From Orlajensenia sp037404875 (GTDB taxonomy: Bacteria; Actinomycetota; Actinomycetes; Actinomycetales; Microbacteriaceae): 64,000 nucleotides of DNA. The notes beneath the pieces were generated by a model. It was not told where the DNA came from, did not search any database, and worked only from the letters and a program-made list of their open reading frames with translations. The translations under genes were made by a program, and so were the position numbers. The stretch is taken from contig NZ_JBBELO010000033.1 in NCBI RefSeq assembly GCF_037404875.1, forward strand, positions 434,001-498,000, given 5' to 3'. This document shows, one piece after another, positions 43,737-52,422 of this stretch; position 1 is the first letter of the stretch, and the number at the start of each line of letters is the position of its first letter.

Positions 43737-45868
43737 CCGTGATCGACGCACCGCGTCAGGCGATGGACTACCACTCGCTCAACGCGATGCTCAACCTCTA
43801 CGGGCCGGATGGGCAGATCCAGTTCGAGAAGGATCGCGAGGCCGCGCGCGAGTACTTCCTGCAGCACGTCAACCAGAACACGGTCTTCTTCCACTCCCTC
43901 AAGGAGCGGCTCGACTACCTCGTCGAGAAGGAGTACTACGAGAAGGCGGTGCTCGACCAGTACTCGTTCGAGTTCATCACCAAGCTCAACGACCTGGCCT
44001 ACTCGAAGAAGTTCCGCTTCGAGACCTTCCTGGGCGCGTTCAAGTACTACACGAGCTACACGCTGAAGACCTTCGACGGCAAGCGCTACCTCGAGCGCTT
44101 CGAGGACCGCGTGGTCATGACCGCCCTCGGTCTCGCGCAGGGCGATGAGACCCTCGCCGTGAACCTCGTGGAGGAGATCATCGGCGGCCGCTTCCAGCCG
44201 GCGACGCCCACCTTCCTCAACACGGGCAAGGCCCAGCGCGGTGAGCTCGTCTCCTGCTTCCTGCTGCGCATCGAAGACAACATGGAGTCGATCGCCCGCG
44301 GCATCAACTCCGCCCTGCAGCTCTCCAAGCGCGGCGGTGGCGTCGCGCTCTCGCTCAGCAACATCCGTGAGGCCGGCGCCCCGATCAAGCAGATCGAGAA
44401 CCAGTCCAGCGGCATCATCCCCGTGATGAAGCTGCTCGAAGACAGCTTCAGCTACGCCAACCAGCTCGGTGCCCGCCAGGGTGCCGGCGCGGTGTACCTC
44501 AACGCGCACCACCCCGACATCCTGCGTTTCCTCGACACCAAGCGCGAGAACGCCGACGAGAAGATCCGCATCAAGACGCTGAGCCTCGGCGTCGTGGTTC
44601 CCGACATCACGTTCGAGCTCGCCAAGAAGGGCGAGGACATGTACCTGTTCTCGCCGTACGACGTCGAGCGTGTGTACGGCCAGCCGTTCGGCGACATCTC
44701 GATCACCGAGAAGTACCGCGAGATGGTGGATGACCCGCGCATCAAGAAGACCAAGATCAACGCGCGCGAGTTCTTCCAGACGATCGCCGAGATCCAGTTC
44801 GAGAGCGGCTACCCGTACATCGTGTTCGAAGACACGGTGAACAAGGCGAACCCCATCAAGGGCCGCATCAACATGTCGAACCTCTGCAGCGAGATCCTGC
44901 AGGTGAACACGCCGACCACCTACAACGAGGACCTCTCGTACAAGGAGATCGGCAAAGACATCAGCTGCAACCTCGGTTCGCTGAACATCGCCCTGACCAT
45001 GGACTCGCCCGACTTCGGCAAGACCGTCGAGACGGCCATCCGCGGCCTGACCGCGGTGTCGAACATGAGCCACATCAGCTCGGTGCGCTCGATCGAAGAC
45101 GGCAACGACAAGTCGCACGCCATCGGCCTCGGCCAGATGAACCTGCACGGATACCTCGCTCGCGAGCGCATCTTCTACGGCAGCGAAGAAGGCATCGACT
45201 TCACGAATATCTACTTCTACACGGTGCTCTTCCACGCGCTGCGGGCCTCGAACCGCATCGCCATCGAGCGTCAGCAGGCCTTCGAGGGATTCGCGGACAG
45301 CAAGTACGCGTCGGGCGAGTTCTTCGACAAGTACACGGATGCCGCGTGGCTGCCCTCGACAGCGCGCGTGCAGGAGCTGTTCGACAACGCCGGCGTGCAC
45401 ATCCCGACCCAGGAGGACTGGCTCGCGCTGAAGGCATCCGTTCAGCAGTACGGCATCTACAACCAGAACCTGCAGGCGGTGCCCCCGACCGGCTCCATCT
45501 CGTACATCAACAACTCGACGGCCTCGATCCACCCGATCGCCTCGAAGATCGAGATCCGCAAGGAAGGCAAGCTCGGCCGCGTCTACTACCCGGCGGCGTT
45601 CATGACGAACGACAACCTGGACTACTACCAGGACGCCTACGAGATCGGCTACGAGAAGGTCATCGACACCTACGCCGCTGCCACCCAGCACGTCGATCAG
45701 GGTCTCTCCCTCACGCTGTTCTTCAAGGACTCGGCCACGACCCGCGACATCAACCGTGCGCAGATCTACGCATGGAAGAAGGGCATCAAGACGATCTACT
45801 ACATCCGTCTGCGGCAGATGGCTCTCGAGGGCACCGAGCTGGAAATGTGCGTCAGCTGCGCGCTGTAG
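43706..45868 (+). CDS. nrdE: Class Ib ribonucleoside-diphosphate reductase, alpha subunit
   Basis: 720 residues from a TTG at 43706 inside nrdI; a GTG at 43738 or the ATG of MDYHSLNAMLNLYG are alternatives, and the real start is uncertain. Motifs: ATPTFLNTGKAQRGELVSCFLL (allosteric/active Cys), NLCSEI, YNQNLQAVPPTGSISYINNSTASIHP, and the C-terminal redox pair MCVSCAL that accepts electrons from NrdH. It reduces NDPs to dNDPs with NrdF. Confidence 0.95.
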   Translation: MVSTELSSGVAVIDAPRQAMDYHSLNAMLNLYGPDGQIQFEKDREAAREYFLQHVNQNTVFFHSLKERLDYLVEKEYYEKAVLDQYSFEFITKLNDLAYSKKFRFETFLGAFKYYTSYTLKTFDGKRYLERFEDRVVMTALGLAQGDETLAVNLVEEIIGGRFQPATPTFLNTGKAQRGELVSCFLLRIEDNMESIARGINSALQLSKRGGGVALSLSNIREAGAPIKQIENQSSGIIPVMKLLEDSFSYANQLGARQGAGAVYLNAHHPDILRFLDTKRENADEKIRIKTLSLGVVVPDITFELAKKGEDMYLFSPYDVERVYGQPFGDISITEKYREMVDDPRIKKTKINAREFFQTIAEIQFESGYPYIVFEDTVNKANPIKGRINMSNLCSEILQVNTPTTYNEDLSYKEIGKDISCNLGSLNIALTMDSPDFGKTVETAIRGLTAVSNMSHISSVRSIEDGNDKSHAIGLGQMNLHGYLARERIFYGSEEGIDFTNIYFYTVLFHALRASNRIAIERQQAFEGFADSKYASGEFFDKYTDAAWLPSTARVQELFDNAGVHIPTQEDWLALKASVQQYGIYNQNLQAVPPTGSISYINNSTASIHPIASKIEIRKEGKLGRVYYPAAFMTNDNLDYYQDAYEIGYEKVIDTYAAATQHVDQGLSLTLFFKDSATTRDINRAQIYAWKKGIKTIYYIRLRQMALEGTELEMCVSCAL

Positions 45869-45884
45869 GCATCACACGAACAAG

Positions 45885-45926
45885 GGCGTCTTGAAGGAGA
45901 CGTGCATCCACTGCGTCGAAGACGCC
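45885..45926 (+). promoter_or_regulatory. Hairpin between nrdE and nrdF
   Basis: GGCGTCTT (45885-45892) pairs with AAGACGCC (45919-45926) around a 26-nt loop in the 78-bp nrdE-nrdF spacer. It may adjust the ratio of the two subunits. Confidence 0.35.
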
Positions 45927-45946
45927 GCCCAAGAAAGAGAAGCAGA

Positions 45947-46924
45947 ATGACCCCCGACAAGCTGAAGCTCGTCTCCCAGGTGCAGGCCATCAACTGGAAC
46001 AAGATCCAGGATGACAAGGACCTCGAGGTCTGGAACCGCCTCGTGAACAACTTCTGGCTGCCCGAGAAGGTGCCGCTGTCGAACGACATCCAGTCGTGGA
46101 ACACGCTCACCCCCGAGGAGCAGACGCTGACGATGCGCGTGTTCACCGGCCTCACCCTGCTCGACACGATCCAGGGCACGGTCGGCGCCGTCTCGCTGAT
46201 CCCCGATGCGATCACCCCGCACGAGGAGGCCGTCTACACGAACATCGCGTTCATGGAGTCGGTGCACGCGAAGAGCTATTCCTCGATCTTCTCGACGCTG
46301 TGCTCCACCAAGGAGATCGACGAGGCGTTCCGCTGGAGCGTGGAGAACCCGAACCTGCAGAAGAAGGCCTCCATCGTCATGGAGTACTACCAGGGCGACT
46401 CGCCCCTGAAGCGCAAGGTCGCATCCACGCTGCTCGAGTCGTTCCTGTTCTACTCGGGCTTCTACCTGCCGATGTACTGGTCGAGCCGCGCGAAGCTCAC
46501 CAACACGGCCGACCTTGTGCGCCTCATCATCCGTGACGAGGCCGTTCACGGCTACTACATCGGCTACAAGTTCCAGAAGGGACTCGAGCTCGTCAGCCAG
46601 GCCGAGCGCGACGACATCAAGGACTACACCTTCAGCCTCATGTACGAGCTCTACGACAACGAGGTGCAGTACACGCAAGACCTCTACGACGGCGTCGGCC
46701 TCACCGAAGACGTGAAGAAGTTCCTGCACTACAACGCCAACAAGGCCCTCATGAACCTGGGCTACGAGCCGATGTTCCCGAAGACGGTGACGGATGTGAA
46801 CCCCGCCATCCTCTCGGCCCTCTCGCCGAACGCCGACGAGAACCACGACTTCTTCTCGGGCTCCGGCTCCTCGTACGTGATCGGCAAGGCCGTGTCGACC
46901 GAGGACGAGGACTGGGACTTCTAG
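45947..46924 (+). CDS. nrdF: Class Ib ribonucleoside-diphosphate reductase, beta subunit
   Basis: 325 residues. Metal-ligand segments include AITPHEEAVYTNIAFMESVHAKSYS and RDEAVHGYYIGYKFQ, and the C-terminal EDEDWDF tail docks to NrdE. It carries the dimanganese-tyrosyl radical. The ATG at 45947 follows AAGAAAGAG; upstream in-frame sequence is Arg-rich leader without similarity. Last gene of the operon, followed by a hairpin. Confidence 0.95.
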   Translation: MTPDKLKLVSQVQAINWNKIQDDKDLEVWNRLVNNFWLPEKVPLSNDIQSWNTLTPEEQTLTMRVFTGLTLLDTIQGTVGAVSLIPDAITPHEEAVYTNIAFMESVHAKSYSSIFSTLCSTKEIDEAFRWSVENPNLQKKASIVMEYYQGDSPLKRKVASTLLESFLFYSGFYLPMYWSSRAKLTNTADLVRLIIRDEAVHGYYIGYKFQKGLELVSQAERDDIKDYTFSLMYELYDNEVQYTQDLYDGVGLTEDVKKFLHYNANKALMNLGYEPMFPKTVTDVNPAILSALSPNADENHDFFSGSGSSYVIGKAVSTEDEDWDF

Positions 46925-46948
46925 GTCGAGTGCCGCAGGTTCCAAGGG

Positions 46949-46972
46949 GGGCGGATGCTTGGGCATCCGCCC
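46949..46972 (+). terminator. Terminator hairpin after nrdF
   Basis: GGGCGGATGC pairs with GCATCCGCCC (10 bp) around TTGG, 25 nt after the nrdF stop. No U-tract follows. Confidence 0.7.
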
Positions 46973-47108
46973 TGAGGAACGGCGTCGTCTCCCGGGTCGT
47001 CGACGCTTGTTCGAGCAGGAGGAACTGACGCGCTGACGCGCTTCGACACTGATCGACCGTTTTCGGCGCACGGATGCCGTTCCGCGGTGATCCGCGTATC
47101 GTCGAGGC

Positions 47109-47399
47109 ATGTGCCGCAACATCCGCTGCCTTCACAATTTCGAGCCGCCCACCACTGACGACGAGGTGCGCGAGGCCGCCCTGCAGTTCGTGCGCAAGAT
47201 CAGCGGGTCGACGCGACCATCGCGCGCGAATGCCGAGCCGTTCGAGCGCGCGATCGACGAGATCGCCGCAGCAGCCCGACGGATGCTCGACGACCTGGTG
47301 ACGAACGCGCCGCCGAAGTCGCGCGAGGTCGAGGCGATCAAGGGCAGGCAGCGCCACGAGAAGCGCATGGAGCGTGAGGTCAGGATTCGCACGGCGTAG
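47109..47399 (+). CDS. DUF2277 family protein
   Basis: 96 residues starting MCRNIRCLHNFEPPTTDDEVREAALQ, diagnostic of DUF2277, followed by a helical Arg/Glu-rich body. Function is unknown. TATCGT (47097-47102) lies 6 nt before the ATG with no Shine-Dalgarno, so the transcript is probably leaderless. Confidence 0.9.
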   Translation: MCRNIRCLHNFEPPTTDDEVREAALQFVRKISGSTRPSRANAEPFERAIDEIAAAARRMLDDLVTNAPPKSREVEAIKGRQRHEKRMEREVRIRTA

Positions 47400-47435
47400 G
47401 CGCCGGGCGCTCGCAAAGCGTGGGTGGTGGCTTCG

Positions 47436-47981
47436 CTAGCGCTTCGGCTCGTAGCGCAGGGCGATCGCGCCGGAACTGAACTCCCGCCGCTCCACCAGGC
47501 GCAGGTCGACGACATCCGGGAGCCCCGCGAAGAGTGTCGGGCCATGGCCCACGATGCGCGGATGCACGATGAACTCGTACTCGTCGATGAGGCCGAGATC
47601 GGCCAGCGCGAGGGGGAGCGTCACGCCGCCCACGTAGAGTCCGCGGCCCGGCTCCTGCTTCAGTCGGGCGACCGCTTCGCCCAGATCGCCGCGGATGAGT
47701 TCCGCATTCCAGTCGACGCTGTCGAGTGTGCTCGAGACCACGTACTTCTTCGCGGCGTCGATGGTCTCGGCGAATGGATGCGTCCACTCGGGCATCTCGT
47801 CGCTCAGGGGCAGCCGCCACGCGGACTCCATCATGCCGTAGGTCACTCGGCCGAAGATGAGGGCGTCAGCCCGGGCGAGGATTTCGGCCGAATAGCGATG
47901 CAGCTCCTCATCGACGATGCCCACTCGATGGTCGACGCATCCATCGAGAGTGATGTTGATCGAGTACCGGAGCGGGCGCAT
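47436..47981 (-). CDS. Dihydrofolate-reductase-like (RibD C-terminal) family protein
   Basis: 181 residues: RYSINITLDGCVDH, ADALIFGRVTYGMM, KYVVSSTLDSVDWNAELI and GLYVGGVTLPLALADLGLIDEYEF follow the YyaP/RibD-C pattern of NADPH-binding reductases. Substrate is unknown. TACCCT ends 6 nt before the ATG at 47981, so it is probably leaderless; a longer upstream frame is not supported. Confidence 0.85.
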   Translation of the reverse strand: MRPLRYSINITLDGCVDHRVGIVDEELHRYSAEILARADALIFGRVTYGMMESAWRLPLSDEMPEWTHPFAETIDAAKKYVVSSTLDSVDWNAELIRGDLGEAVARLKQEPGRGLYVGGVTLPLALADLGLIDEYEFIVHPRIVGHGPTLFAGLPDVVDLRLVERREFSSGAIALRYEPKR

Positions 47982-48078
47982 GACTACAGGGTAGCGATCG
48001 TCAGCGTGGCCGCCCATGGATTCGTGTCGGTGGTGGATGCGACGATCTGGCACGAAAGTGCGAACGGCGGGAGGCAGG

Positions 48079-49275
48079 ATGCGGGGCGAGGCGACCGTGC
48101 TGCACGCCGACCTTGACGCGTTCTACGCATCCGTCGAGCAGCGGGATGCGCCGCAGTTGCGCGGCCGCCCGGTCATCGTCGGCGGCGGGGTCGTGCTCGC
48201 GGCGAGCTACGAGGCGAAGGCGCGCGGCGTGCGCACGGCGATGGGCGGCCGGCAGGCACGGGAGCTCTGCCCCGATGCGGTCATCGTGCCGCCCCGAATG
48301 GATGCCTACTCCGCGGCCAGCCGCGATGTGTTCGCGATCTTCCGCGACACGACACCGCTCGTCGAGGGACTCTCGATCGACGAGGCGTTCCTCGAGGTCG
48401 GCGGCCTCCGTCGCATCGCCGGCTCGCCCGAGGCGGTGGCCGTGCGATTGCGGGAGCGGGTGCGCGCGGAGGTCGGATTGGCGATCTCGGTCGGGATCGC
48501 CCGCACCAAGTTCCTCGCGAAGGTCGCCAGCGGCGTCAGCAAGCCCGATGGGTTGCTCCTGGTGGAGCCGGAGCGCGAGCAGGAGTTTCTCCTGCCGCTG
48601 CCGGTCGAACGGATGTGGGGCGTCGGCGCCGTGACGGCCGAGAAGCTTCATCGCCTCGGCATCCGCACGGTGGGTCAGCTGGCCGAACTCGAGGCCGCGA
48701 CCGCCCAGCAACTGCTGGGCAAGGCGACCGGCGCGCATGTGCATGCGCTGGCCCGACTGCGGGACCCGCGACCGGTCGACACCACGCGACGACGCGGATC
48801 CGTCGGCTCTCAACGAGCCCTCGGTTCTCGGCCGCGCACCATGGAAGAGCTCGACGTGATGCTCACCCAGATCGTGGATCGCCTCGCCCGGCGACTCCGC
48901 GACGGCGATCGGGTCTGCCGCACCGTCGTGCTGCGGCTGCGCTTCGGCGACTTCGCCAGGGCGACTCGATCACAGACGGTCGGCTCGGCGACGGACCGCA
49001 CCGCGGTGCTGCTCATGGTCGCTCGGGGGCTGCTCGCCGCCGCTCAGCCCGAGATCGCCGAGCGGGGGATCACCCTCATCGGCCTCTCGCTGTCCCAGCT
49101 GGGCCGTGTCGATGAACTCCAGCCGGAGCTTCCGATCGACTGGTCCGAGGGAGCCCGGCTCGACACGGTGCTCGACGCCGTCCGTGATCGCTTCGGCGCG
49201 GCATCCGTCGCCCGGGCCGTTCATCTCGGGCACGATCCCGGCTGGTCGACACCGGTACTTCCCGAGCAGGAGTGA
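48079..49275 (+). CDS. dinB: DNA polymerase IV
   Basis: 398 residues. Catalytic motifs: HADLDAFYASVEQRD near the N-terminus, and LSIDEAFLEV with the second and third acidic residues. The helix-hairpin-helix and little-finger regions are present. It copies damaged templates with low fidelity. GGAGG precedes the ATG. The last codons (STPVLPEQE) and the stop lie inside a 41-bp sequence repeated at 55470, so the 3' end coincides with one boundary of the carbohydrate cassette. Confidence 0.93.
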   Translation: MRGEATVLHADLDAFYASVEQRDAPQLRGRPVIVGGGVVLAASYEAKARGVRTAMGGRQARELCPDAVIVPPRMDAYSAASRDVFAIFRDTTPLVEGLSIDEAFLEVGGLRRIAGSPEAVAVRLRERVRAEVGLAISVGIARTKFLAKVASGVSKPDGLLLVEPEREQEFLLPLPVERMWGVGAVTAEKLHRLGIRTVGQLAELEAATAQQLLGKATGAHVHALARLRDPRPVDTTRRRGSVGSQRALGSRPRTMEELDVMLTQIVDRLARRLRDGDRVCRTVVLRLRFGDFARATRSQTVGSATDRTAVLLMVARGLLAAAQPEIAERGITLIGLSLSQLGRVDELQPELPIDWSEGARLDTVLDAVRDRFGAASVARAVHLGHDPGWSTPVLPEQE

Positions 49276-49285
49276 GCGGGAAGGG
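49245..49285. repeat. 41-bp direct repeat, copy A (dinB 3' end)
   Basis: It starts GTCGACACCGGTACTTCCCG and ends GCGGGAAGGG, matching 55470-55510 at 38 of 41 positions in the same orientation. It includes an inverted pair CTTCCCG/CGGGAAG (49258-49283) that could form a hairpin over the dinB stop. It marks the left side of a 6.2-kb carbohydrate cassette. Confidence 0.8.
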
Positions 49286-49347
49286 GTAGCCCGAGGCGCC
49301 ATCGGCGCGAGATTGACACGAACAGGTCGCTTGCCGCCGAGCCGATA

Positions 49348-50379
49348 TCAGGAGTGCGTGGTGCCTCGGGCAACGAGGGTGCAAGGCACGCGAAGCCGAG
49401 AGAACCCGGGGTCCTCTCCGAGCACCAGGTCGAGCGCGGCCTTGCCTGCGATGCGCCCCATCTCGGCGAGGGGCAGGGCGACTGTCGTGAGCGGCGGTCG
49501 TTGATGAATGGCCAGTGACCTGTCGTCAAAGCCCACGACCTGTACGTCACTGGGGATGGATCTGCCGGCGTCATACACTGCCGCCATCACGCCGGTGGCG
49601 AGATCGTCGCTGCCACAGAAGACGGCGTCGATGTCGGGCCGCCGGCCGAGGAAGCTCTTCATCATGGAGTAGCCGTCCTCAGGGTTCCACGACCCCGTTC
49701 GAGCGTAGAGGTCGGGATCGAGCTCTCGCCCGAGGCGGGTGAGCTCGGTCGTGAAACCGGCGTACCTGTCCTCCGTGGCCTCCCAGCCGAGCGGGCCATT
49801 GAGAAAGGCGATGCGACCCGCGCCGGAGTCGACGAGGTGGCGCGCTGCGGCGGCGGCGCCGCCGGCGTCATCAGGCAGCACCGACGGTACATCTGACAGA
49901 CCGTACTCGTAGAGATAGACGTACGGAACCTGCGATGAGGGCGGGAGCGCAGGTTCAGGCCGCTCGCCAACACGGTTGCCGGACATGAAGATGAGCGCGT
50001 CGACCTGCTTGTCGAGCAGCCGTTGCAGTTGCAGGCTCTCTCGCTGCGCATCGCCGTAACTGTTGCACAAGAGCACTCCGACGCCTGCATCCGACGCCGC
50101 ATCCTCAACGCCCCGCATCATCGCATTCGTGAAGATCCCTTCGAGATCGTCAGTGATGATCGCGATGGTGTCACTGCGTTGCATCCGAAGTCCGCGAGCC
50201 ACGGAATTGGGATGGAAACCCAGTTCCTGTACCGTGTCCAAGACTCGCTGGCGCACTTCGGGACCCACATCGTGGCGACCGTTCATGACCTTGGATACCG
50301 TCGAGGTTGCCACTCCGGCGCGCGCCGCGACGTCTTTGAGTGTCACGCGCCGGTGAGCGGTGCCCTGCTCGGTCGTCAT
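49348..50379 (-). CDS. LacI-family regulator of the dinB-adjacent carbohydrate cassette
   Basis: 343 residues. HTH VAARAGVATSTVSKVMNGRHDV (about 15-36), sensor domain, and ending GFDDRSLAIHQRPPLTTVALPL. The recognition helix differs from the pentose regulators, so it should have its own operator. GAGAGG precedes the ATG. It is divergent from the ABC operon at 50507, and palindromes in the intergenic region overlap the promoter. Confidence 0.9.
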   Translation of the reverse strand: MTTEQGTAHRRVTLKDVAARAGVATSTVSKVMNGRHDVGPEVRQRVLDTVQELGFHPNSVARGLRMQRSDTIAIITDDLEGIFTNAMMRGVEDAASDAGVGVLLCNSYGDAQRESLQLQRLLDKQVDALIFMSGNRVGERPEPALPPSSQVPYVYLYEYGLSDVPSVLPDDAGGAAAAARHLVDSGAGRIAFLNGPLGWEATEDRYAGFTTELTRLGRELDPDLYARTGSWNPEDGYSMMKSFLGRRPDIDAVFCGSDDLATGVMAAVYDAGRSIPSDVQVVGFDDRSLAIHQRPPLTTVALPLAEMGRIAGKAALDLVLGEDPGFSRLRVPCTLVARGTTHS

Positions 50380-50424
50380 CGCTGCCTCTCCGGTTCGTCA
50401 TGTCGAGCATAGCCAGATCGGCAG

Positions 50425-50477
50425 TTGACACGATATCGATTTCGTGATTACTTTATCCCGATCGCGGAAACGATTTC
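50425..50477 (+). promoter_or_regulatory. Promoter and two operators of the cassette ABC operon
   Basis: TTGACA (50425-50430) and TACTTT (50449-50454) are 18 bp apart and form a good promoter. CACGATATCGATTTCGTG (50429-50446) has perfect CACGA/TCGTG arms and lies between the two boxes. GAAACGATTTC (50467-50477) is a second LacI-type palindrome just downstream. Repressor binding at either would block transcription. Confidence 0.7.
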
Positions 50478-50506
50478 GTAAGCGAGAGAAAACCGAGAAG
50501 GACATC

Positions 50507-51445
50507 ATGGCAATGACGCCTTTCGTGCCAGCACTGGCCCGTCGTAAGCGCCGCAGCGGTAGGGGAGTGAATCCGCTTCGACGCCGTCAGCGCGCGGGGC
50601 TGCTGTTCGTGGCACCCGCCCTCGCCTTGGTTGTCGTGTTGTTCGTGGCACCGACACTCTGGACGGTGGTCATCTCCTTTTTCAAGTACTCGCTCTTGGG
50701 CGACCTCACATTCATCGGGCTGGACAACTACGCGCGGGCCATAGGAGACGCCGGCATGTGGCGAGCCATAGCCTTCACGACCTTGTACACCGTCGTCGTC
50801 ACGGTGGTGCTGTTCGTGGCCGGCTTCGGGCTCGCCCTCCTCGTTTCTGCGCGGCGGCGGGGTGTCGCCTTCTTCCGCACCATCTATGTGCTGCCGGTGG
50901 TCATTGGATTTGCGACGGCCAGCTATATCACGCTCTGGATCCTTGACGGGCGCATCGGCGTCGTGAACGCCGCTCTTGGCGACCTCGGCGTCATCGATGA
51001 GTCGATCTCCTGGTTCGGCAACTTCGCAACCGCGTTCACCGTGGTGATCATCCTCGTGGTGTGGAAGACGGTCGGACTGACCATGCTCCTTCTCATGTCC
51101 GGCATGAATGCCATCAGCGAGGACTTGTACGAAGCAGCGCAGCTCGACGGAGCCGGGTGGTGGCGGCGCACGTCGTCGATCACTCTCCCGCTGCTGAAAC
51201 CGACCATCGCGCTCGTCCTCATTCTCACGGTGATCAGCAGCTACCTGGCCTTCGACCAGTTTTTCATCCTCACCCAGGGCGGCCCCGACAGCTCGACCGT
51301 GACCATCGTGTATCTGATCTACCGAGCAGGGTTCATCGACTTCGATCTGGGCTACGCGGCAGCGTTGTCGGTGATCCTCATGGTGATACTCCTGCTGCTC
51401 ACCGTCGTGCAATTCCGAGTCCTACGGAGAGGGGAGGATCGATGA
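50507..51445 (+). CDS. Sugar ABC transporter permease (MalF/UgpA type) of the cassette
   Basis: 312 residues with six membrane helices. The start AGLLFVAPALALVVVLFVAPTLWTVVISFFKYS is typical of CUT1 permeases, and the EAA loop is DLYEAAQLDGAGWWRRTSSITLPLL. AAGGA before the ATG at 50507 fixes the start. It overlaps the next permease by 4 nt. Confidence 0.9.
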   Translation: MAMTPFVPALARRKRRSGRGVNPLRRRQRAGLLFVAPALALVVVLFVAPTLWTVVISFFKYSLLGDLTFIGLDNYARAIGDAGMWRAIAFTTLYTVVVTVVLFVAGFGLALLVSARRRGVAFFRTIYVLPVVIGFATASYITLWILDGRIGVVNAALGDLGVIDESISWFGNFATAFTVVIILVVWKTVGLTMLLLMSGMNAISEDLYEAAQLDGAGWWRRTSSITLPLLKPTIALVLILTVISSYLAFDQFFILTQGGPDSSTVTIVYLIYRAGFIDFDLGYAAALSVILMVILLLLTVVQFRVLRRGEDR

Positions 51446-52359
51446 GCGCCACGCTGATCCGTCCGGCAACCGACGACGAGCCGCGCATGCCCATCCGGCA
51501 GGCGCCCGCGTACAGACGCCACCCAGGGCAGCGCGGGTTCTTCACCTCAGCGGCCTTCTACACCAGCGCTTCGATCATTGCGCTGCTGTTCGCCTCGCCG
51601 CTGCTCTGGCTGGTGGTCTCGTCGTTCAAGACCTCAGCGGAATTCGCGCAGGTTCCGCCGACCTACGTTCCGCAGCATCCGAGCATTGAGAATTTCGCGC
51701 TGCTGACGGATGCCGGCATGTGGGCTTATGCGGGCAACAGCGTGATGGCATCGGCAGGCACTGTTCTGCTCGCGACCCTGCTGAGCGTGCTGGCGGGCTA
51801 CGGCTTCGCGCGGTTCCGGTTTCGCGGCGCCGGGGTTCTGTTCATCGTGTTGCTGTCGACGTTGATGATCCCGTTCCAGTCGATCATCCCGGCTATGTAC
51901 ACCATCCTGGACTCCGTCGGTCTGACGAACTCGATCCTCGGACTCGTGCTCGTCTACACCAGCTTCGTGTTGCCATTCGGCGTGTTCACGATGCGAGCGG
52001 CTTTCCAGTCCATACCGCTCGGCATCGAGGAGGCCGCCATCATGGACGGCGCCTCGGTCATCACCACGCTCACGCGCATCATGGCGCCGATGGTCGTTCC
52101 TGGCATCGCGACGGTTGCGATCTATGCGTTCTTCAACGCGTGGAACGAGTTCCTGGCTGCCCTCATCTTCACCACGAGACAGGAGTCGTTCACTCTTCCC
52201 GTGGCGCTGGCCAGCCTGCAGTCCGGGGCGTTCGGAACGCTCAACTGGGGAGTGCTCGAAGCTGGCGCGATCATCTCCGCAGTGCCGTGCGTCATCGTCT
52301 TCCTCATTCTTCAGCGCTACTACGTGGCAGGCCTCACGGCCGGTGCCGTCAAGGGCTGA
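51442..52359 (+). CDS. Sugar ABC transporter permease (MalG/UgpE type) of the cassette
   Basis: 305 residues with six membrane helices, EAA motif GIEEAAIMDGASVITTLTRIMAPM, and C-terminal QRYYVAGLTAGAVKG. The ATG lies in the ATGA overlap after GGGGAGGA. No ATPase is encoded in the cassette, so a shared ATPase is expected. Confidence 0.9.
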   Translation: MSATLIRPATDDEPRMPIRQAPAYRRHPGQRGFFTSAAFYTSASIIALLFASPLLWLVVSSFKTSAEFAQVPPTYVPQHPSIENFALLTDAGMWAYAGNSVMASAGTVLLATLLSVLAGYGFARFRFRGAGVLFIVLLSTLMIPFQSIIPAMYTILDSVGLTNSILGLVLVYTSFVLPFGVFTMRAAFQSIPLGIEEAAIMDGASVITTLTRIMAPMVVPGIATVAIYAFFNAWNEFLAALIFTTRQESFTLPVALASLQSGAFGTLNWGVLEAGAIISAVPCVIVFLILQRYYVAGLTAGAVKG

Positions 52360-52422
52360 GCGAAACCATCCATTGAGATCCTCACCACGCTCGATGACGA
52401 GCACGAGAGAAAGGCAACACCC